Of a stretch of DNA of 64,000 nt, positions 49,178 through 59,128 are shown piece after piece (position 1 is the stretch's first letter; each line of letters begins with the position of its first letter). The stretch is from Raineyella sp. LH-20 (GTDB taxonomy: Bacteria > Actinomycetota > Actinomycetes > Propionibacteriales > Propionibacteriaceae). Made by a program: the position numbers and the translations under genes. The notes beneath the pieces were generated by a model. It was not told the origin of the DNA and ran no database searches. It worked only from the letters and a program-made list of their open reading frames with translations. Location: NCBI RefSeq assembly GCF_033110965.1, contig NZ_CP137003.1, positions 496,001-560,000 of the forward strand, given 5' to 3'.

Positions 49178-50185
49178 ATGGCCGACATCGCCCGCTACCC
49201 CTTCGTACGCCACCTGCGTGGCTCGAGCACCGCCCACGTCGAACAGATCCGCGACGGGAGGCCGGTACGTGCCGGCGTCGGCGCGTCCTTCTGGTTCCGG
49301 CCGCTGAGTGCCGTCCTCAACGAGGTGCCGGTCGACGACCGGGAGTTGCCGCTGCTGTTCCACGCCCGCACCAGCGACTTCCAGGACGTCACCGTGCAGG
49401 CCACCATGACCTACCGCGTCACGGATCCGGCGACCGCCGCCGGCCGCATCGACTTCTCGATCGACCCGGAGACCGGTCGGTGGCGGGGCACCCCGCTCGA
49501 CCAAGTCGCTGGTCTGCTGACCGAGTCGGCTCAGCAGTATGCGATCGATCTGCTGGCGACCGCTGACCTGACCGCCGCGATGGCCGGCGGCGTCGGTCCG
49601 ATCAGGACCGTGATCACGGAGGGACTGCGCGGCGACGGGCGGTTGGCCGAGACCGGGATCACCGTCGTCGGCGTACGCGTCGTCGCCGTCCGCCCCGCCC
49701 CCGAGGTGGAGAAGGCGCTGCGGACACCGACGCGCGAACAGGTGCAGCAGGAGGCGGACAAGGCGACGTTCGAGCGCCGTGCGGTCGCGGTGGAGCGCGA
49801 GCGCGCGATCGGTGAGAACGAACTGCAGACGCAGATCGAGTTGGCCCGCCGCGAGGAACAGTTGGTGAGCCAGCGCGGCGCCAACTCGCGGCGCGAAGCC
49901 GAGGAGAACGCGGCCGCCGGCGCGATCGCGGCCGACGCGGAGGCGCGGCGTACGATCACGCTGGCCGAGGCCCGGGCGGAGAGCACCCGCCTCGCGGGTG
50001 TCGCCGCCGGTGACGCCGAGGCGGCCAAGGTCGCGGCTTACCGGGACGCGCCCGAGACGATCCTGCTCGCGCTGGCCGTCAAGGATCTGGCCGCGAACCT
50101 GCCGACGATCGAGACCCTGGTGCTCAGCCCGGACCTGATCAGCCAGGCGCTGACCCACCTCGGCACGGGCAAGGTGACAGCATGA
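49178..50185 (+). CDS. SPFH/band-7 domain protein
   Basis: 335 residues, CAGGAG-type site before the ATG. N-terminal SPFH domain (YPFVRHLRGSSTAHVEQIRDGRP, LPLLFHARTSDFQDVTVQATMTYRV, ETGITVVGVRVVAV), then a long Glu/Arg/Ala coiled coil (about 195-290). There is no obvious N-terminal transmembrane helix, so membrane contact may be by hydrophobic residues or partners, as in some stomatin-like proteins. It overlaps the next gene by 4 bp (ATGA). A fixed pairing with an NAD-kinase-like protein implies a shared role; biochemical function unknown. Confidence 0.85.
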   Translation: MADIARYPFVRHLRGSSTAHVEQIRDGRPVRAGVGASFWFRPLSAVLNEVPVDDRELPLLFHARTSDFQDVTVQATMTYRVTDPATAAGRIDFSIDPETGRWRGTPLDQVAGLLTESAQQYAIDLLATADLTAAMAGGVGPIRTVITEGLRGDGRLAETGITVVGVRVVAVRPAPEVEKALRTPTREQVQQEADKATFERRAVAVERERAIGENELQTQIELARREEQLVSQRGANSRREAEENAAAGAIAADAEARRTITLAEARAESTRLAGVAAGDAEAAKVAAYRDAPETILLALAVKDLAANLPTIETLVLSPDLISQALTHLGTGKVTA

Positions 50186-51060
50186 GCCTGATGCCCCGGG
50201 TCGTCATCGTGCACCGGCGCACGGAGTACGAGGAGTTGCTCGCCACCCACGGCACCCGGGGCCAGGCGGCGTTCTTCCTGAGCAGCCGCGGTCGCGACAT
50301 CGCCGAACTCGAAGAACGCCACCGGCTGACTCAGCAGGCGATCGAGACCGCTGCCGCGGCGATCCCGGTCGAGTGGCGCCGCGGGAGCGTCGAGCGCGGC
50401 GACGTCTCGCGCTTCCTGTTCGCCCCCGACGACCTGGTCGTGGTCGTAGGCCAGGACGGCCTCGTCGCCAACGTTGCGAAATACCTGGAGGGCCAGCCGG
50501 TGATCGGGATCGACCCCGAGCCCGGCCGCAACGTCGGCGCACTGGTGGCCCACGCCGCCCGCGATCTGCCGGACCTGCTCCGGGCCACCGACCAGGTCAC
50601 CGAGCACACGATGGTCCGGGCGACCCTCGACGACGGGCAGCGCCTGCTGGCCCTCAACGAGATCTACGTCGGACACCCGAGCCACCAGACCGCGCGCTAT
50701 GAGCTGCGTACGCCGGACACCCTCGCCGAGCCGCAAGCCTCGTCCGGGGTGATCGTCGCGACCGGGACAGGAGCGACTGGCTGGTGCCGGTCGGTCTCCC
50801 TCGAGCGGGCCAGTCAGCTACCGCTGCCGTCACCGACCGAGCCTCGCCTGCTCTGGTTCGTCCGCGAGGCCTGGCCGTCCCCGGCGACCGGGACGGCTCT
50901 CACCGAAGGCCAACTCGTCGACGCCGAGCTCCATCTGACCATCGCGTCGGACCGGCTCGTTGCGTTCGGCGACGGCATCGAGGCCGACTCGCTCACCCTG
51001 ACCTGGGGCCAGACCGTACGCATCGGCCGGGCCGAGACGGCGCTGCGCCTGGTCGCCTGA
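50182..51060 (+). CDS. NAD-kinase-like protein
   Basis: 292 residues, translationally coupled to the SPFH gene. Two-lobed NAD-kinase-type fold by motif: RRTEYEELLATHGT at the start, DLVVVVGQDGLVANVAKYL where NAD kinases have GGDGT, NEIYVGH (the NE motif) and SGVIVATGTGATGW in place of the TPTGSTAY loop. The altered loop (GQDG instead of GGDG) means kinase activity cannot be assumed; it may use another nucleotide or sugar, or be a sensor. Likely acts with the SPFH protein. Confidence 0.8.
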   Translation: MSLMPRVVIVHRRTEYEELLATHGTRGQAAFFLSSRGRDIAELEERHRLTQQAIETAAAAIPVEWRRGSVERGDVSRFLFAPDDLVVVVGQDGLVANVAKYLEGQPVIGIDPEPGRNVGALVAHAARDLPDLLRATDQVTEHTMVRATLDDGQRLLALNEIYVGHPSHQTARYELRTPDTLAEPQASSGVIVATGTGATGWCRSVSLERASQLPLPSPTEPRLLWFVREAWPSPATGTALTEGQLVDAELHLTIASDRLVAFGDGIEADSLTLTWGQTVRIGRAETALRLVA

Positions 51061-51211
51061 CCAGGCGCAACGCCCGGCCGACTCGCTGACCACACCCGCC
51101 TCGCCGACCACACACACCTCACTGACCGCACCCGGCTCGCTGACCGCGCGCCGCCACCGACCGTCGAGATCCTCCCGTGTGCGGCGACGGACGGGGTGCC
51201 CGAGCGTGAGA

Positions 51212-52111
<900 letters not shown>

Positions 52112-52184
52112 GGGCCCCAACCTAGTCCCGGGGACGCCCCACGGTCGTCCGCCGCCCGGGTCGTCCTCAGAGCGCGGGTCGTCC

Positions 52185-52832
52185 TCAGAGCGCGGCGAAC
52201 GCCTCGGCGATCGGTGTGCCGCCGTCGGCGAACGGGATGAACCGGCCGATCGTCGCCGGCTGGGCCAGCGCCTCGCGGACCGCCAGCGCCACGTTCGCCC
52301 GCGACGTGGGCCGCCCGGAACCGACGCCGGTGTCGATCCGACCGGTCGGCTCGTCGAGGGTGAGCGTGCCGGGACCGAGGATCGTCCAGTCCAGGGAGGT
52401 CGTGCGCAGATGGTCGTCGGCGGCGAGCTTGGCGTCGGCGTACGGGAAGAACGAGCTGTCGGCCGGCACCCCGAGGTCGGGCACCGACCCGGCCCAGGAC
52501 ACCATCACATAGCGGCGTACGCCGGCCTGTTCGGCGGCCTGCATCGAACGGATCGCCGCGTCGCGGTCCACGGCGTACGTCCGGCTCGGGTTGCCACCGC
52601 CGGCCCCCGCGGACCAGACCACCGCGTCGGCACCGGTCAGGGCGGTGGCCATCGCCTCGACGTCCATCGCCTCGGCGTCGGCCAGCACCGCTTCAGCGCC
52701 GCTGGCCCGGATGTCGTCGAGCTGGTCCTCATGGCGCACCCACGAGCGCACCCGGTGCCCCTGCGCCACGAGCAGCGGGGCCAGCCGGAGCGCTACCTTG
52801 CCATGTCCGCCAATGATCACGATCGTCGCCAT
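52185..52832 (-). CDS. Atypical SDR NAD(P)-binding protein
   Basis: 215 residues; TAGCGT six bases before the ATG. Cofactor loop IVIIGGHGKVALRLAPLL, then VVWSAGAGGGNPS, a YADAKLAADDHLR segment (Tyr/Lys of the atypical SDR active site) and DWTILGPGTL: the YwnB/BVR-B-like family. Probably NADP-dependent; substrate unknown. Monocistronic downstream of the pirin promoter region. Confidence 0.82.
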   Translation of the reverse strand: MATIVIIGGHGKVALRLAPLLVAQGHRVRSWVRHEDQLDDIRASGAEAVLADAEAMDVEAMATALTGADAVVWSAGAGGGNPSRTYAVDRDAAIRSMQAAEQAGVRRYVMVSWAGSVPDLGVPADSSFFPYADAKLAADDHLRTTSLDWTILGPGTLTLDEPTGRIDTGVGSGRPTSRANVALAVREALAQPATIGRFIPFADGGTPIAEAFAAL

Positions 52833-52932
52833 GGCCTCACGCTACCCGGCGCCCATGACCCCCGTCACCGTCCGCGACACCCCTCACCGTCCGCGACACC
52901 CGTCCGAACGACACTCGTCACCGGCACAGACC

Positions 52933-52972
52933 TTCCGTGTCCACCCGCTCGGGAATATGATTGATTTCTCAA
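52933..52972 (+). promoter_or_regulatory. Promoter region of the pirin gene
   Basis: TTCCGT (52933-52938) and TATGAT (52956-52961) with a 17-bp spacer, followed by the small palindrome TTGA-TTTC-TCAA (52961-52972). The region is A/T-rich for this genome. Confidence 0.4.
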
Positions 52973-53043
52973 CTGTTTCAGGTGTCATCACCACCCCGTG
53001 GGCACCTCCGACACCCCGTGGGCCTCATCCGAGGAGAGACCAA

Positions 53044-54021
53044 ATGCCTGCTGTGACCGCCGACACCCTGACCCTGCCGCGCATCACCCCCGCCCGTCCG
53101 GACGAGACCGAGCGCACCGCACTGGCGGTGACGACCGCGCCGAGTTCCTTCGAGGGCGAGGGCTTCCCCGTCCGCCGCGCCTTCGCCGGCGTCCCCCACG
53201 AGCTGCTCGACCCGTTCGTCCACATGGACCAGATGGGTGAGGTCGAGTACGCCCCCGGTGAGGCCCGGGGCACCGACTGGCACCCACACCGAGGCTTCGA
53301 GACCGTGACCTACATCCTCGACGGCCGCTTCCAGCACCAGGACTCGCACGGTGGCGGCGGGATGATCTTCGACGGCGCCACCCAGTGGATGACCGCCGGC
53401 AGTGGCGTGCTGCACATCGAGACCCCGCCGGCCGAACTGGTCGACGCGGGCGGCCTGTTCCACGGCATCCAGCTGTGGGTCAACCTCCCCGCCAAGGACA
53501 AGATGATCGCCCCGCGCTACCAGAATCTCGAGGGTGGCCGGGTCGCTCTGCTGGCCTCCGCCGACGCCGGCGCGCTGGTCCGGGTGATCGCCGGCCAGAT
53601 CGACGGCCACACCGGCCCGGGATCGACGCACACCCCGATCACCATGGCGCACGCCACGATCAACCCGGGCGAGCGCCTGTCGCTGCCGTGGCGCAAGGAC
53701 TTCAACAGCCTGGTGTACGTCCTGGCCGGTCGCGGCACGGTCGGCGGCGACGCCCGCCCGGTGCACACCGGCCAGCTCGCGGTGATGGGTGCCGGTGACC
53801 GGCTGACGATCGCCGCCGACACCGTGCAGTCCGGCAAGGAGCCGGCACTGGAGGTGCTGCTGCTCGGCGGACAGCCGATCGGCGACCCGGTGGTGCAGTA
53901 CGGCCCGTTCGTGATGAACACCCGCGCCGAGATCGTGGCGGCCTTCGAGGACTTCCAGCACGGCCGGCTCGGCCAGGTGCCCGTCGACGGCCTTCGGCCC
54001 TACCACGGCAAGGGTCACTGA
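53044..54021 (+). CDS. Pirin-family cupin protein
   Basis: 325 residues from the ATG at 53044 with GAGGAGAG upstream; the frame extends further upstream without support. Cupin metal site in the N-terminal half: HMDQMGEVEYAPGEARG, then DWHPHRGFETVTYILDG with HxHxGxE(T) and GIQLWVNLPAKDKMI, typical of pirins, and a C-terminal cupin. Pirins bind iron and may act as quercetinase-like oxygenases or redox-sensing co-regulators; in propionibacteria one interacts with pyruvate metabolism. Confidence 0.92.
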   Translation: MPAVTADTLTLPRITPARPDETERTALAVTTAPSSFEGEGFPVRRAFAGVPHELLDPFVHMDQMGEVEYAPGEARGTDWHPHRGFETVTYILDGRFQHQDSHGGGGMIFDGATQWMTAGSGVLHIETPPAELVDAGGLFHGIQLWVNLPAKDKMIAPRYQNLEGGRVALLASADAGALVRVIAGQIDGHTGPGSTHTPITMAHATINPGERLSLPWRKDFNSLVYVLAGRGTVGGDARPVHTGQLAVMGAGDRLTIAADTVQSGKEPALEVLLLGGQPIGDPVVQYGPFVMNTRAEIVAAFEDFQHGRLGQVPVDGLRPYHGKGH

Positions 54022-54135
54022 GGCTCCCGCGGACTCGTACGCCTCCGGACCGTACGCCCCGGAACGAAGGACCCGGAACGAAGGACCCGAACGCCCGCAT
54101 GACCCGTCGGGACGTATCCACTCTCCCCGACGACC

Positions 54136-54173
54136 GGCGACCCCCGGCGGCCCACCAGCCGTCGGGGGTCGCC
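54136..54173. terminator. Bidirectional hairpin between pirin and the opu operon
   Basis: GGCGACCCCCG (54136-54146) pairs perfectly with CGGGGGTCGCC (54163-54173). It lies between the ends of convergent genes. Further short GATCCG/CGGATC palindromes follow to about 54262. Confidence 0.7.
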
Positions 54174-54266
54174 CTCTGTCCGGATCCGATCGGTGGAGCC
54201 GTCCGGACCTGGTCCGGAGATCCGGATCTCTCGATCCGGGCTTCCGGATCTGTCTGTCCGAGGCGG

Positions 54267-55193
54267 TCAGACCAGGTTCTTCTGCTTCAGCCAGTCCTTC
54301 GCCAGCTGCGCCGGGGACGCCTTCTCGGCGCCCTGGTTGCGCCCGTTGAGCGCCAGCAGATCATCCGTGGTGAGTGCCGCCGACACCGTGTTCAGGGTCT
54401 CGGTGACGGCCGCCGTGTTCGCCTTCGCGCTGATCAGCGGCACGACGTTCTGCGGCATGATCATGTTCTTCGGGTCCTCCAGGGTGACGAATCCGTTGTC
54501 CTTGATCGCCGGGGTGGTGGTGAAGAGGTCGGCCAGGTCGACCTGGCCGTCCTGCAGCGCCTTGACGGTCAGCGGGCCGCCGCCGTCGGAGATCGCCACG
54601 AAGCTGATCCGGTCGGCCGGCACACCGTAGATCGAGCTGAGGCCCTTGGGACCGTACGGCCGCTCGGCGAGCTCGGGGTTGCCGCCCACCTTGAGGTTGC
54701 CCTGGTAGCCGGCCAGGTCGGCCAGCGAGGTGATGTGGTTCTTGTCGGAGAACTCCTTGGTGACGTTGTAGGAGTCCTTGTCCTCGGCCGGCGCCGGGGT
54801 CAGCACGGTGAAGCCGGAGGGGGTCGCCTTGGTGAGCGCCGTGTTGACCTCGTCGGGGGTCTTCGCGGTCGTGGCGGAGTCGAAGTACTGCAGCAGGTTG
54901 CCGGTGTACTCCGGGACCAGGTCGATCGAGCCGTCCTTGAGGGCACCGATGTAGATGTCACGGGCACCGATCTGCATGTGCCGCTCGACCGTCACGCCCT
55001 TGGCTTCCAGAGCCTGGGCGTAGATCTCGGCGATGATCTCCGACTCGGGGAAGTTGGCCGAGCCGATGCGGACGGTACCGGCGGCGGCCGAGGGGGCCGA
55101 TGCGCCGGAGGTGGGGTTGGAGGTGGCACACCCGGCGAGGGCCAGGATCAGCGCTGCGGCCAGTGCCAGCAGGCGTACGGGTCGGCGATTCAT
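54267..55193 (-). CDS. Osmoprotectant ABC transporter substrate-binding lipoprotein
   Basis: 308 residues with GGAAGGA before the ATG. Lipoprotein signal with lipobox LAGC, Cys22. The mature part VRIGSANFPESEIIAEIYAQAL, PEYTGNLLQYF and VGGNPELAERPYG is characteristic of the OpuCC/ProX-like glycine-betaine/carnitine/choline-binding family. Extracytoplasmic. Last gene of a four-gene operon (ATPase, permease, permease, binding protein). Confidence 0.93.
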   Translation of the reverse strand: MNRRPVRLLALAAALILALAGCATSNPTSGASAPSAAAGTVRIGSANFPESEIIAEIYAQALEAKGVTVERHMQIGARDIYIGALKDGSIDLVPEYTGNLLQYFDSATTAKTPDEVNTALTKATPSGFTVLTPAPAEDKDSYNVTKEFSDKNHITSLADLAGYQGNLKVGGNPELAERPYGPKGLSSIYGVPADRISFVAISDGGGPLTVKALQDGQVDLADLFTTTPAIKDNGFVTLEDPKNMIMPQNVVPLISAKANTAAVTETLNTVSAALTTDDLLALNGRNQGAEKASPAQLAKDWLKQKNLV

Positions 55194-55213
55194 GGTGTTC
55201 CTTCCGGTGGTTT

Positions 55214-55906
55214 CTAGCGGTCCGTGCCGATCGAGGCACGGACGGAGGCGGCTGTCAGACGCCGCTGGAGCAGGGTGAGCAGGCCGTCGACCAGCAGGGC
55301 GAGCACGGTCACCAGGATGGCGCCGGCGAGCATCCGCGGATAGTCGCGCACCGGCAGTCCGTCGAGGATCAGCCGGCCCAGACCGCCCAGACCGAGATAG
55401 GCGGCGATCGTGGCGGTGGCGATGACCTGCAGGGTCGCCGACCGGATGCCGCCGAGGATCATCGGGGCGGCCAGCGGCATCTCCACCCCGGTGACGATCT
55501 GTCGTTCGCTCATCCCGACGGCGCGGGCGCCGTCGACCACGTCCGGGTCGATCGCCTCGACCCCGGCGTACGCTCCGGCGAGGATCGGCGGGACGGCCAG
55601 CACCGCCAACACGATCGTCGACGGGAGCAGCACCCCGTCGATGCCGACCCCCATCGCCACCGCCAGGAAGGTCAGCAGGCCCAGCGACGGCAGGGCGCGC
55701 AACGCGCCGGACAGCCCGATGGCCACTGCTCGGCCACGGCCGGTGTGGCCGATCCACAGCCCGAGAGGCAGCGCGACGACACCGGCGAGCAGCACCGCCA
55801 GCAGCGAGTACCACAGGTGCTCGACGAGCCGGCCGCCGATCCCGCCGGGACCGGGCCAGTGGGCCGGATCGACGATCCAGGCCAGCGCAGCGACGAAGAA
55901 GCTCAT
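55214..55906 (-). CDS. Osmoprotectant ABC transporter permease (second)
   Basis: 230 residues from the ATG at 55906, overlapping the previous stop by 4 bp (ATGA). Five to six membrane helices and the permease loop GARAVGMSERQIVTGVEMPLAAPMI (EAA motif). OpuCD/ProW-type by sequence and neighbours. Confidence 0.92.
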   Translation of the reverse strand: MSFFVAALAWIVDPAHWPGPGGIGGRLVEHLWYSLLAVLLAGVVALPLGLWIGHTGRGRAVAIGLSGALRALPSLGLLTFLAVAMGVGIDGVLLPSTIVLAVLAVPPILAGAYAGVEAIDPDVVDGARAVGMSERQIVTGVEMPLAAPMILGGIRSATLQVIATATIAAYLGLGGLGRLILDGLPVRDYPRMLAGAILVTVLALLVDGLLTLLQRRLTAASVRASIGTDR

Positions 55907-56559
55907 GCGGCCGCCGTCCTGGTGTCGGTGGCCCGCACCCACGGCAGCAGGATCCGGCCCCCGAGGACGAGGAGAGCATCGAAGACCAGGGCGAGCACCA
56001 CGGTGCCGATGATCCCGACGGCGATCTCGGTGACGAAGCTGCGGGTGTAGCCGTCGGTGAAGAAGTAGCCGAGCGAGCGGACCCCGATCAGCGCACCGAC
56101 CGACACCAGCGACAGGGTCGAGGCGCTCACCACCCGCAGGCCGGCGAGCAACGGTGGCCCGGCGAGCGGCAGGTCGACCCGCCAGAATCGCTGCGTCGGG
56201 CTGTGCCCCACCGCGACGGCGCTCTCGCGTACGGTCCCGTCGACCGCATCGAAGGCCTCGGCCGCGGTCCGCACCATCAGCGCGATGCCGTAGAGGGTCA
56301 GCGCCACCACGACGTTGATCGGGTCCAGGATCCGGGTGCCGAGCAGCACCGGCAGGATCACGAACAGCGGCAGCGAGGGCAGCGCGTAGAGGATGCCGCT
56401 GCCGGTCAGCAACGTACGACGGATAGCCGGGTGCTTGTGCGCCCACCAGCCGAGCGGGATCGACAGCAGCAGGGACAGGACGATCGGCGGCACCGCGATC
56501 ACCACGTGGTTGAGGGTGAGTGCCCAGATCTGCTCGGCGTTGGCGAGGGCCCAGCGCAT
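55903..56559 (-). CDS. Osmoprotectant ABC transporter permease (first)
   Basis: 218 residues; start ATG at 56559 overlaps the ATPase stop by one base (TGATG). Motif VGHSPTQRFWRVDLPLAGPPLL is the EAA loop; ALPSLPLFVILPVLLG is typical of OpuCB-like subunits. It pairs with the second permease to form the channel. Confidence 0.92.
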   Translation of the reverse strand: MRWALANAEQIWALTLNHVVIAVPPIVLSLLLSIPLGWWAHKHPAIRRTLLTGSGILYALPSLPLFVILPVLLGTRILDPINVVVALTLYGIALMVRTAAEAFDAVDGTVRESAVAVGHSPTQRFWRVDLPLAGPPLLAGLRVVSASTLSLVSVGALIGVRSLGYFFTDGYTRSFVTEIAVGIIGTVVLALVFDALLVLGGRILLPWVRATDTRTAAA

Positions 56560-57377
56560 CAGTCCCCCCACCGTTCGGCGTAACCGGCCAGCCGGCCGTC
56601 GGCATCGATCACGGCCAGCGCACCGTCGCGGGTCTCGGTGTGCAGCCGGCGCCGCGCCCCGCCGATGAACTCGGCGACGAACGGGTCGGCCGGCCGGGCC
56701 ATGATCTGTTCCGCCGTGCCGGCCTGGGCCACCTCGGCGCCGGTCCGCAGCACCAGGATCGTGTCACCGAGCAGGAAGGCCTCGTCCACGTCGTGGGTGA
56801 CGAAGACGATGGTCTTGCCCAGGTCGGCCTGGATGCGCTGCAACTCGCGTTGCAGGTCCGCACGGACCACGGGGTCGACCGCGCCGAACGGCTCGTCCAT
56901 CAGCAGAATGTTGGGATCGGATGCGAGCGCCCGGGCCACCCCGACCCGCTGGCGCTGGCCGCCGGACAGTTGCGAGGGATAGCGCCGGGCGAGCGTTGCG
57001 GCGTCCAGGCCGACCAGCTCGAGGAGCTCGTGGGCCCGCCGGTGGGCGGTCCGCCGATCGGCGCCCTCCAGCAGCGGGACGGTCGCCACGTTGTCCGCGA
57101 CCGTACGGTGCGGCAGCAGGCCGGCGCTCTGCATCACGTAGCCGATCCGCCGGCGCAGCGCCACCGGATCAAGATCCGCGACGTTGTCGTCGTCGATCCA
57201 GACGCTGCCGCTGGTCGGGTCGATCATCCGGTTGACCATCCGCAACAGGGTCGTCTTGCCGCAGCCGGATGACCCGAGCAGCACCGCGACCTGGTGCGAG
57301 GGCACCTCGAGGGAGAAGTCCTCGACAGCGACCGTGCCGTCGGAGAACCGCTTGTGGACGTGGTCGAACCGGATCAT
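56559..57377 (-). CDS. Osmoprotectant ABC transporter ATP-binding protein
   Basis: 272 residues from the ATG at 57377, with AGGAGAG upstream; a longer in-frame stretch is not supported. Walker A GSSGCGKTT (35-43), Q-loop, signature LSGGQRQR, Walker B ILLMDEPFGAVDP and switch His in VTHDVDEAF. It lacks the C-terminal tandem CBS domains seen in many OpuA/ProV ATPases, so osmosensing may rest elsewhere. First gene of the operon. Confidence 0.93.
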   Translation of the reverse strand: MIRFDHVHKRFSDGTVAVEDFSLEVPSHQVAVLLGSSGCGKTTLLRMVNRMIDPTSGSVWIDDDNVADLDPVALRRRIGYVMQSAGLLPHRTVADNVATVPLLEGADRRTAHRRAHELLELVGLDAATLARRYPSQLSGGQRQRVGVARALASDPNILLMDEPFGAVDPVVRADLQRELQRIQADLGKTIVFVTHDVDEAFLLGDTILVLRTGAEVAQAGTAEQIMARPADPFVAEFIGGARRRLHTETRDGALAVIDADGRLAGYAERWGD

Positions 57378-57579
57378 GGCTCTCCTGTCGTTCGATTGTC
57401 GCCCAGTCAAGCACAGGCCAGTGACATCAAGGCCTCGACAGCGCGGGAACAAGTCCGCCGCAGCCTCGCCGGACGCCCGGGCACGGCCGCGACATCGTCC
57501 GACGGTAGGCGCCGACGACGCGGCACACCAGTCCCCGAAAGGCTCGACCGGCATACTCCGGGCTGGCACGATGGATCGC

Positions 57580-58383
57580 ATGACGATTCTTGCCTGGCAT
57601 CGCCACGGCACCGTGCCCGCGGAAGGTCCGATCGAGGCCCTCCCACTCGTCCTGCTTCCTGCCTTCCCGTTCGACGCCTCGATGTGGCACGACGTGGCGG
57701 ACGAGCTCGATGATCTCCCCGTGCTCACCGTCGACGCCCCCGGCTTCGGCGCTTCCCCCGCGCTGTCCGGCGAACCGTCACTGGCGACGTACGCCCACGC
57801 GGTGGTGGCCGACCTCGCCGAGCTCGGCGTGCAGCGGGCGGTGTTCGCCGGGCTGTCGATGGGCGGCTACACGGCGCTGGCGATCGCCGCCGAGAGCCCC
57901 GCATCGGTCGCCGGACTGGGCCTGCTCGACACCAAGGCCGAGGCGGACACCGACCAGGCACGTGCCAACCGGCTGACCATGGCGGAGGCGGCAGAGGGGG
58001 AGGCCGGCAACACTGTCGCCCTCGGCCTGCTGGAGACGGCGCTGAGCCCGATCACCCTGGCCCACCGGCCCGCCGTCGTCGAAGCAGTGCGGGCCGGTCT
58101 GGAGCAGGCCCCGGCAGCCGGGATCGCCTGGGCCCAGCGGGCGATGGCCGCCCGTCCCGACCGGCGATCCGCCCTCGGGATGATCAGTGCTCCGGCCCTG
58201 GTGCTGCGCGGTGAGTACGACACGATGACCGGAGCCGAGGCAGCCCGCCACCTGGCCGGCAGCCTGGCCCATGTCGAACTCGTCGAGATCCCCGAGGCGG
58301 GGCACTTCACCCACGTGGAGGCGCCCGCGGCGGTGGCCGGTGCGCTGCACGCGCTGTACCTGCGGGCGGTCCGGGCACTCTGA
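57580..58383 (+). CDS. Alpha/beta-fold hydrolase
   Basis: 267 residues from the ATG at 57580. CACGAT ends 7 nt upstream, and TCGACC lies 17 bp before that, so transcription should start at the ATG; an ATG three codons earlier overlaps the -10. Nucleophile elbow GLSMGG (Ser93), acid in LRGEYDTMTG and His in EAGHFTHVE complete the triad. Resembles RsbQ/epoxide-hydrolase-like enzymes. Substrate unknown. The gene is divergent from the opu operon. Confidence 0.88.
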   Translation: MTILAWHRHGTVPAEGPIEALPLVLLPAFPFDASMWHDVADELDDLPVLTVDAPGFGASPALSGEPSLATYAHAVVADLAELGVQRAVFAGLSMGGYTALAIAAESPASVAGLGLLDTKAEADTDQARANRLTMAEAAEGEAGNTVALGLLETALSPITLAHRPAVVEAVRAGLEQAPAAGIAWAQRAMAARPDRRSALGMISAPALVLRGEYDTMTGAEAARHLAGSLAHVELVEIPEAGHFTHVEAPAAVAGALHALYLRAVRAL

Positions 58384-58445
58384 GGCGTACGGCCACACGC
58401 CCGCTGCGGTCCCCGGCAGGTGTCCCATCGGACGGGGCGGATGGT

Positions 58446-58545
58446 GCGCCGCGACCCCGGCGGGGGTAGTGGTTGGCGCCGCCGCGACCCCAGCGGGGGT
58501 AGTGGTTGGCGCGCCGCGACCCCAGCGGGGGGTAGCAGTTGGCGC
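58446..58545. repeat. Tandem repeat of about 31-33 bp, three units
   Basis: Three imperfect units each containing CGCGACCCCAGCGGGGGTAG and GTTGGCGC follow the hydrolase gene. Part of a 745-bp gene-free gap. Confidence 0.85.
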
Positions 58546-58960
58546 TCCGCCGTCGCCCGCCGGATCGTGCCTGAGGGCAGGGCTCAGCACCCGCAACAGT
58601 TCGTCACATCTGTGCTGCATTCGCTCGTGTGCAGCTGTTACACAGTGCCGCGTACGGGCCGGACGGAGGTGCTCTCCAACGATCCCCGCCCCGGGACACC
58701 GACGACTCTCAAGAACACCGATGGTCCTCAGGAACACCGACGTTCCACGGCCGAATACGGTCGGTGAAGGCGAAGAGGATCGGGGATCCTGCGAATCGTC
58801 GGGGAACATGCAAACGGTCGGGGATGCCGAGGAGACTCGGTCCTCAGGCACCCCTACGACCGACGTGAGGCACGTCCTGCTCATGCCGCCCACCGCATGG
58901 GTCCGCACCGTCGCGACGAGACCTCCCCGGACCGTGCGCCGGCGACGACACCTGTCGTCC
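58546..58960. other. Gene-free stretch between tandem-repeat blocks
   Basis: About 415 bp. I find no supportable ORF. Contains short direct repeats (GAACACCGA at two or more sites around 58713-58740) and the near-palindrome GTGTGCAGCTGTTACACAG near 58629-58647. Confidence 0.4.
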
Positions 58961-59022
58961 CCTGTCACCGGTCACCCGTCACCTGTCACCGGTCACCGGT
59001 CACCGGTCACCGGTCACCCGTC
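58961..59022. repeat. 7-bp tandem repeat (GTCACCG type)
   Basis: About eight GTCACCG/GTCACCC heptamers in a row just before the convergent transporter gene. Heptamers are not frame-preserving, and no gene covers the block. Confidence 0.9.
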
Positions 59023-59128
59023 AACAACGCCACAACCCCGGTGACAACATCCCGGATCGCCGGCCAGGGCAGACAGAGAGGCAGAGGCAAGCAGGGACAG
59101 GAAGCAGCGACGAGCAGAGACAGTGCGG

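Noticed and set aside
58271-59044. Plus-strand frame through the 58.4-59.0 kb gap
   Set aside because: Passes through tandem repeats and is rich in Arg/Pro/Gly; no start with a ribosome-binding site.
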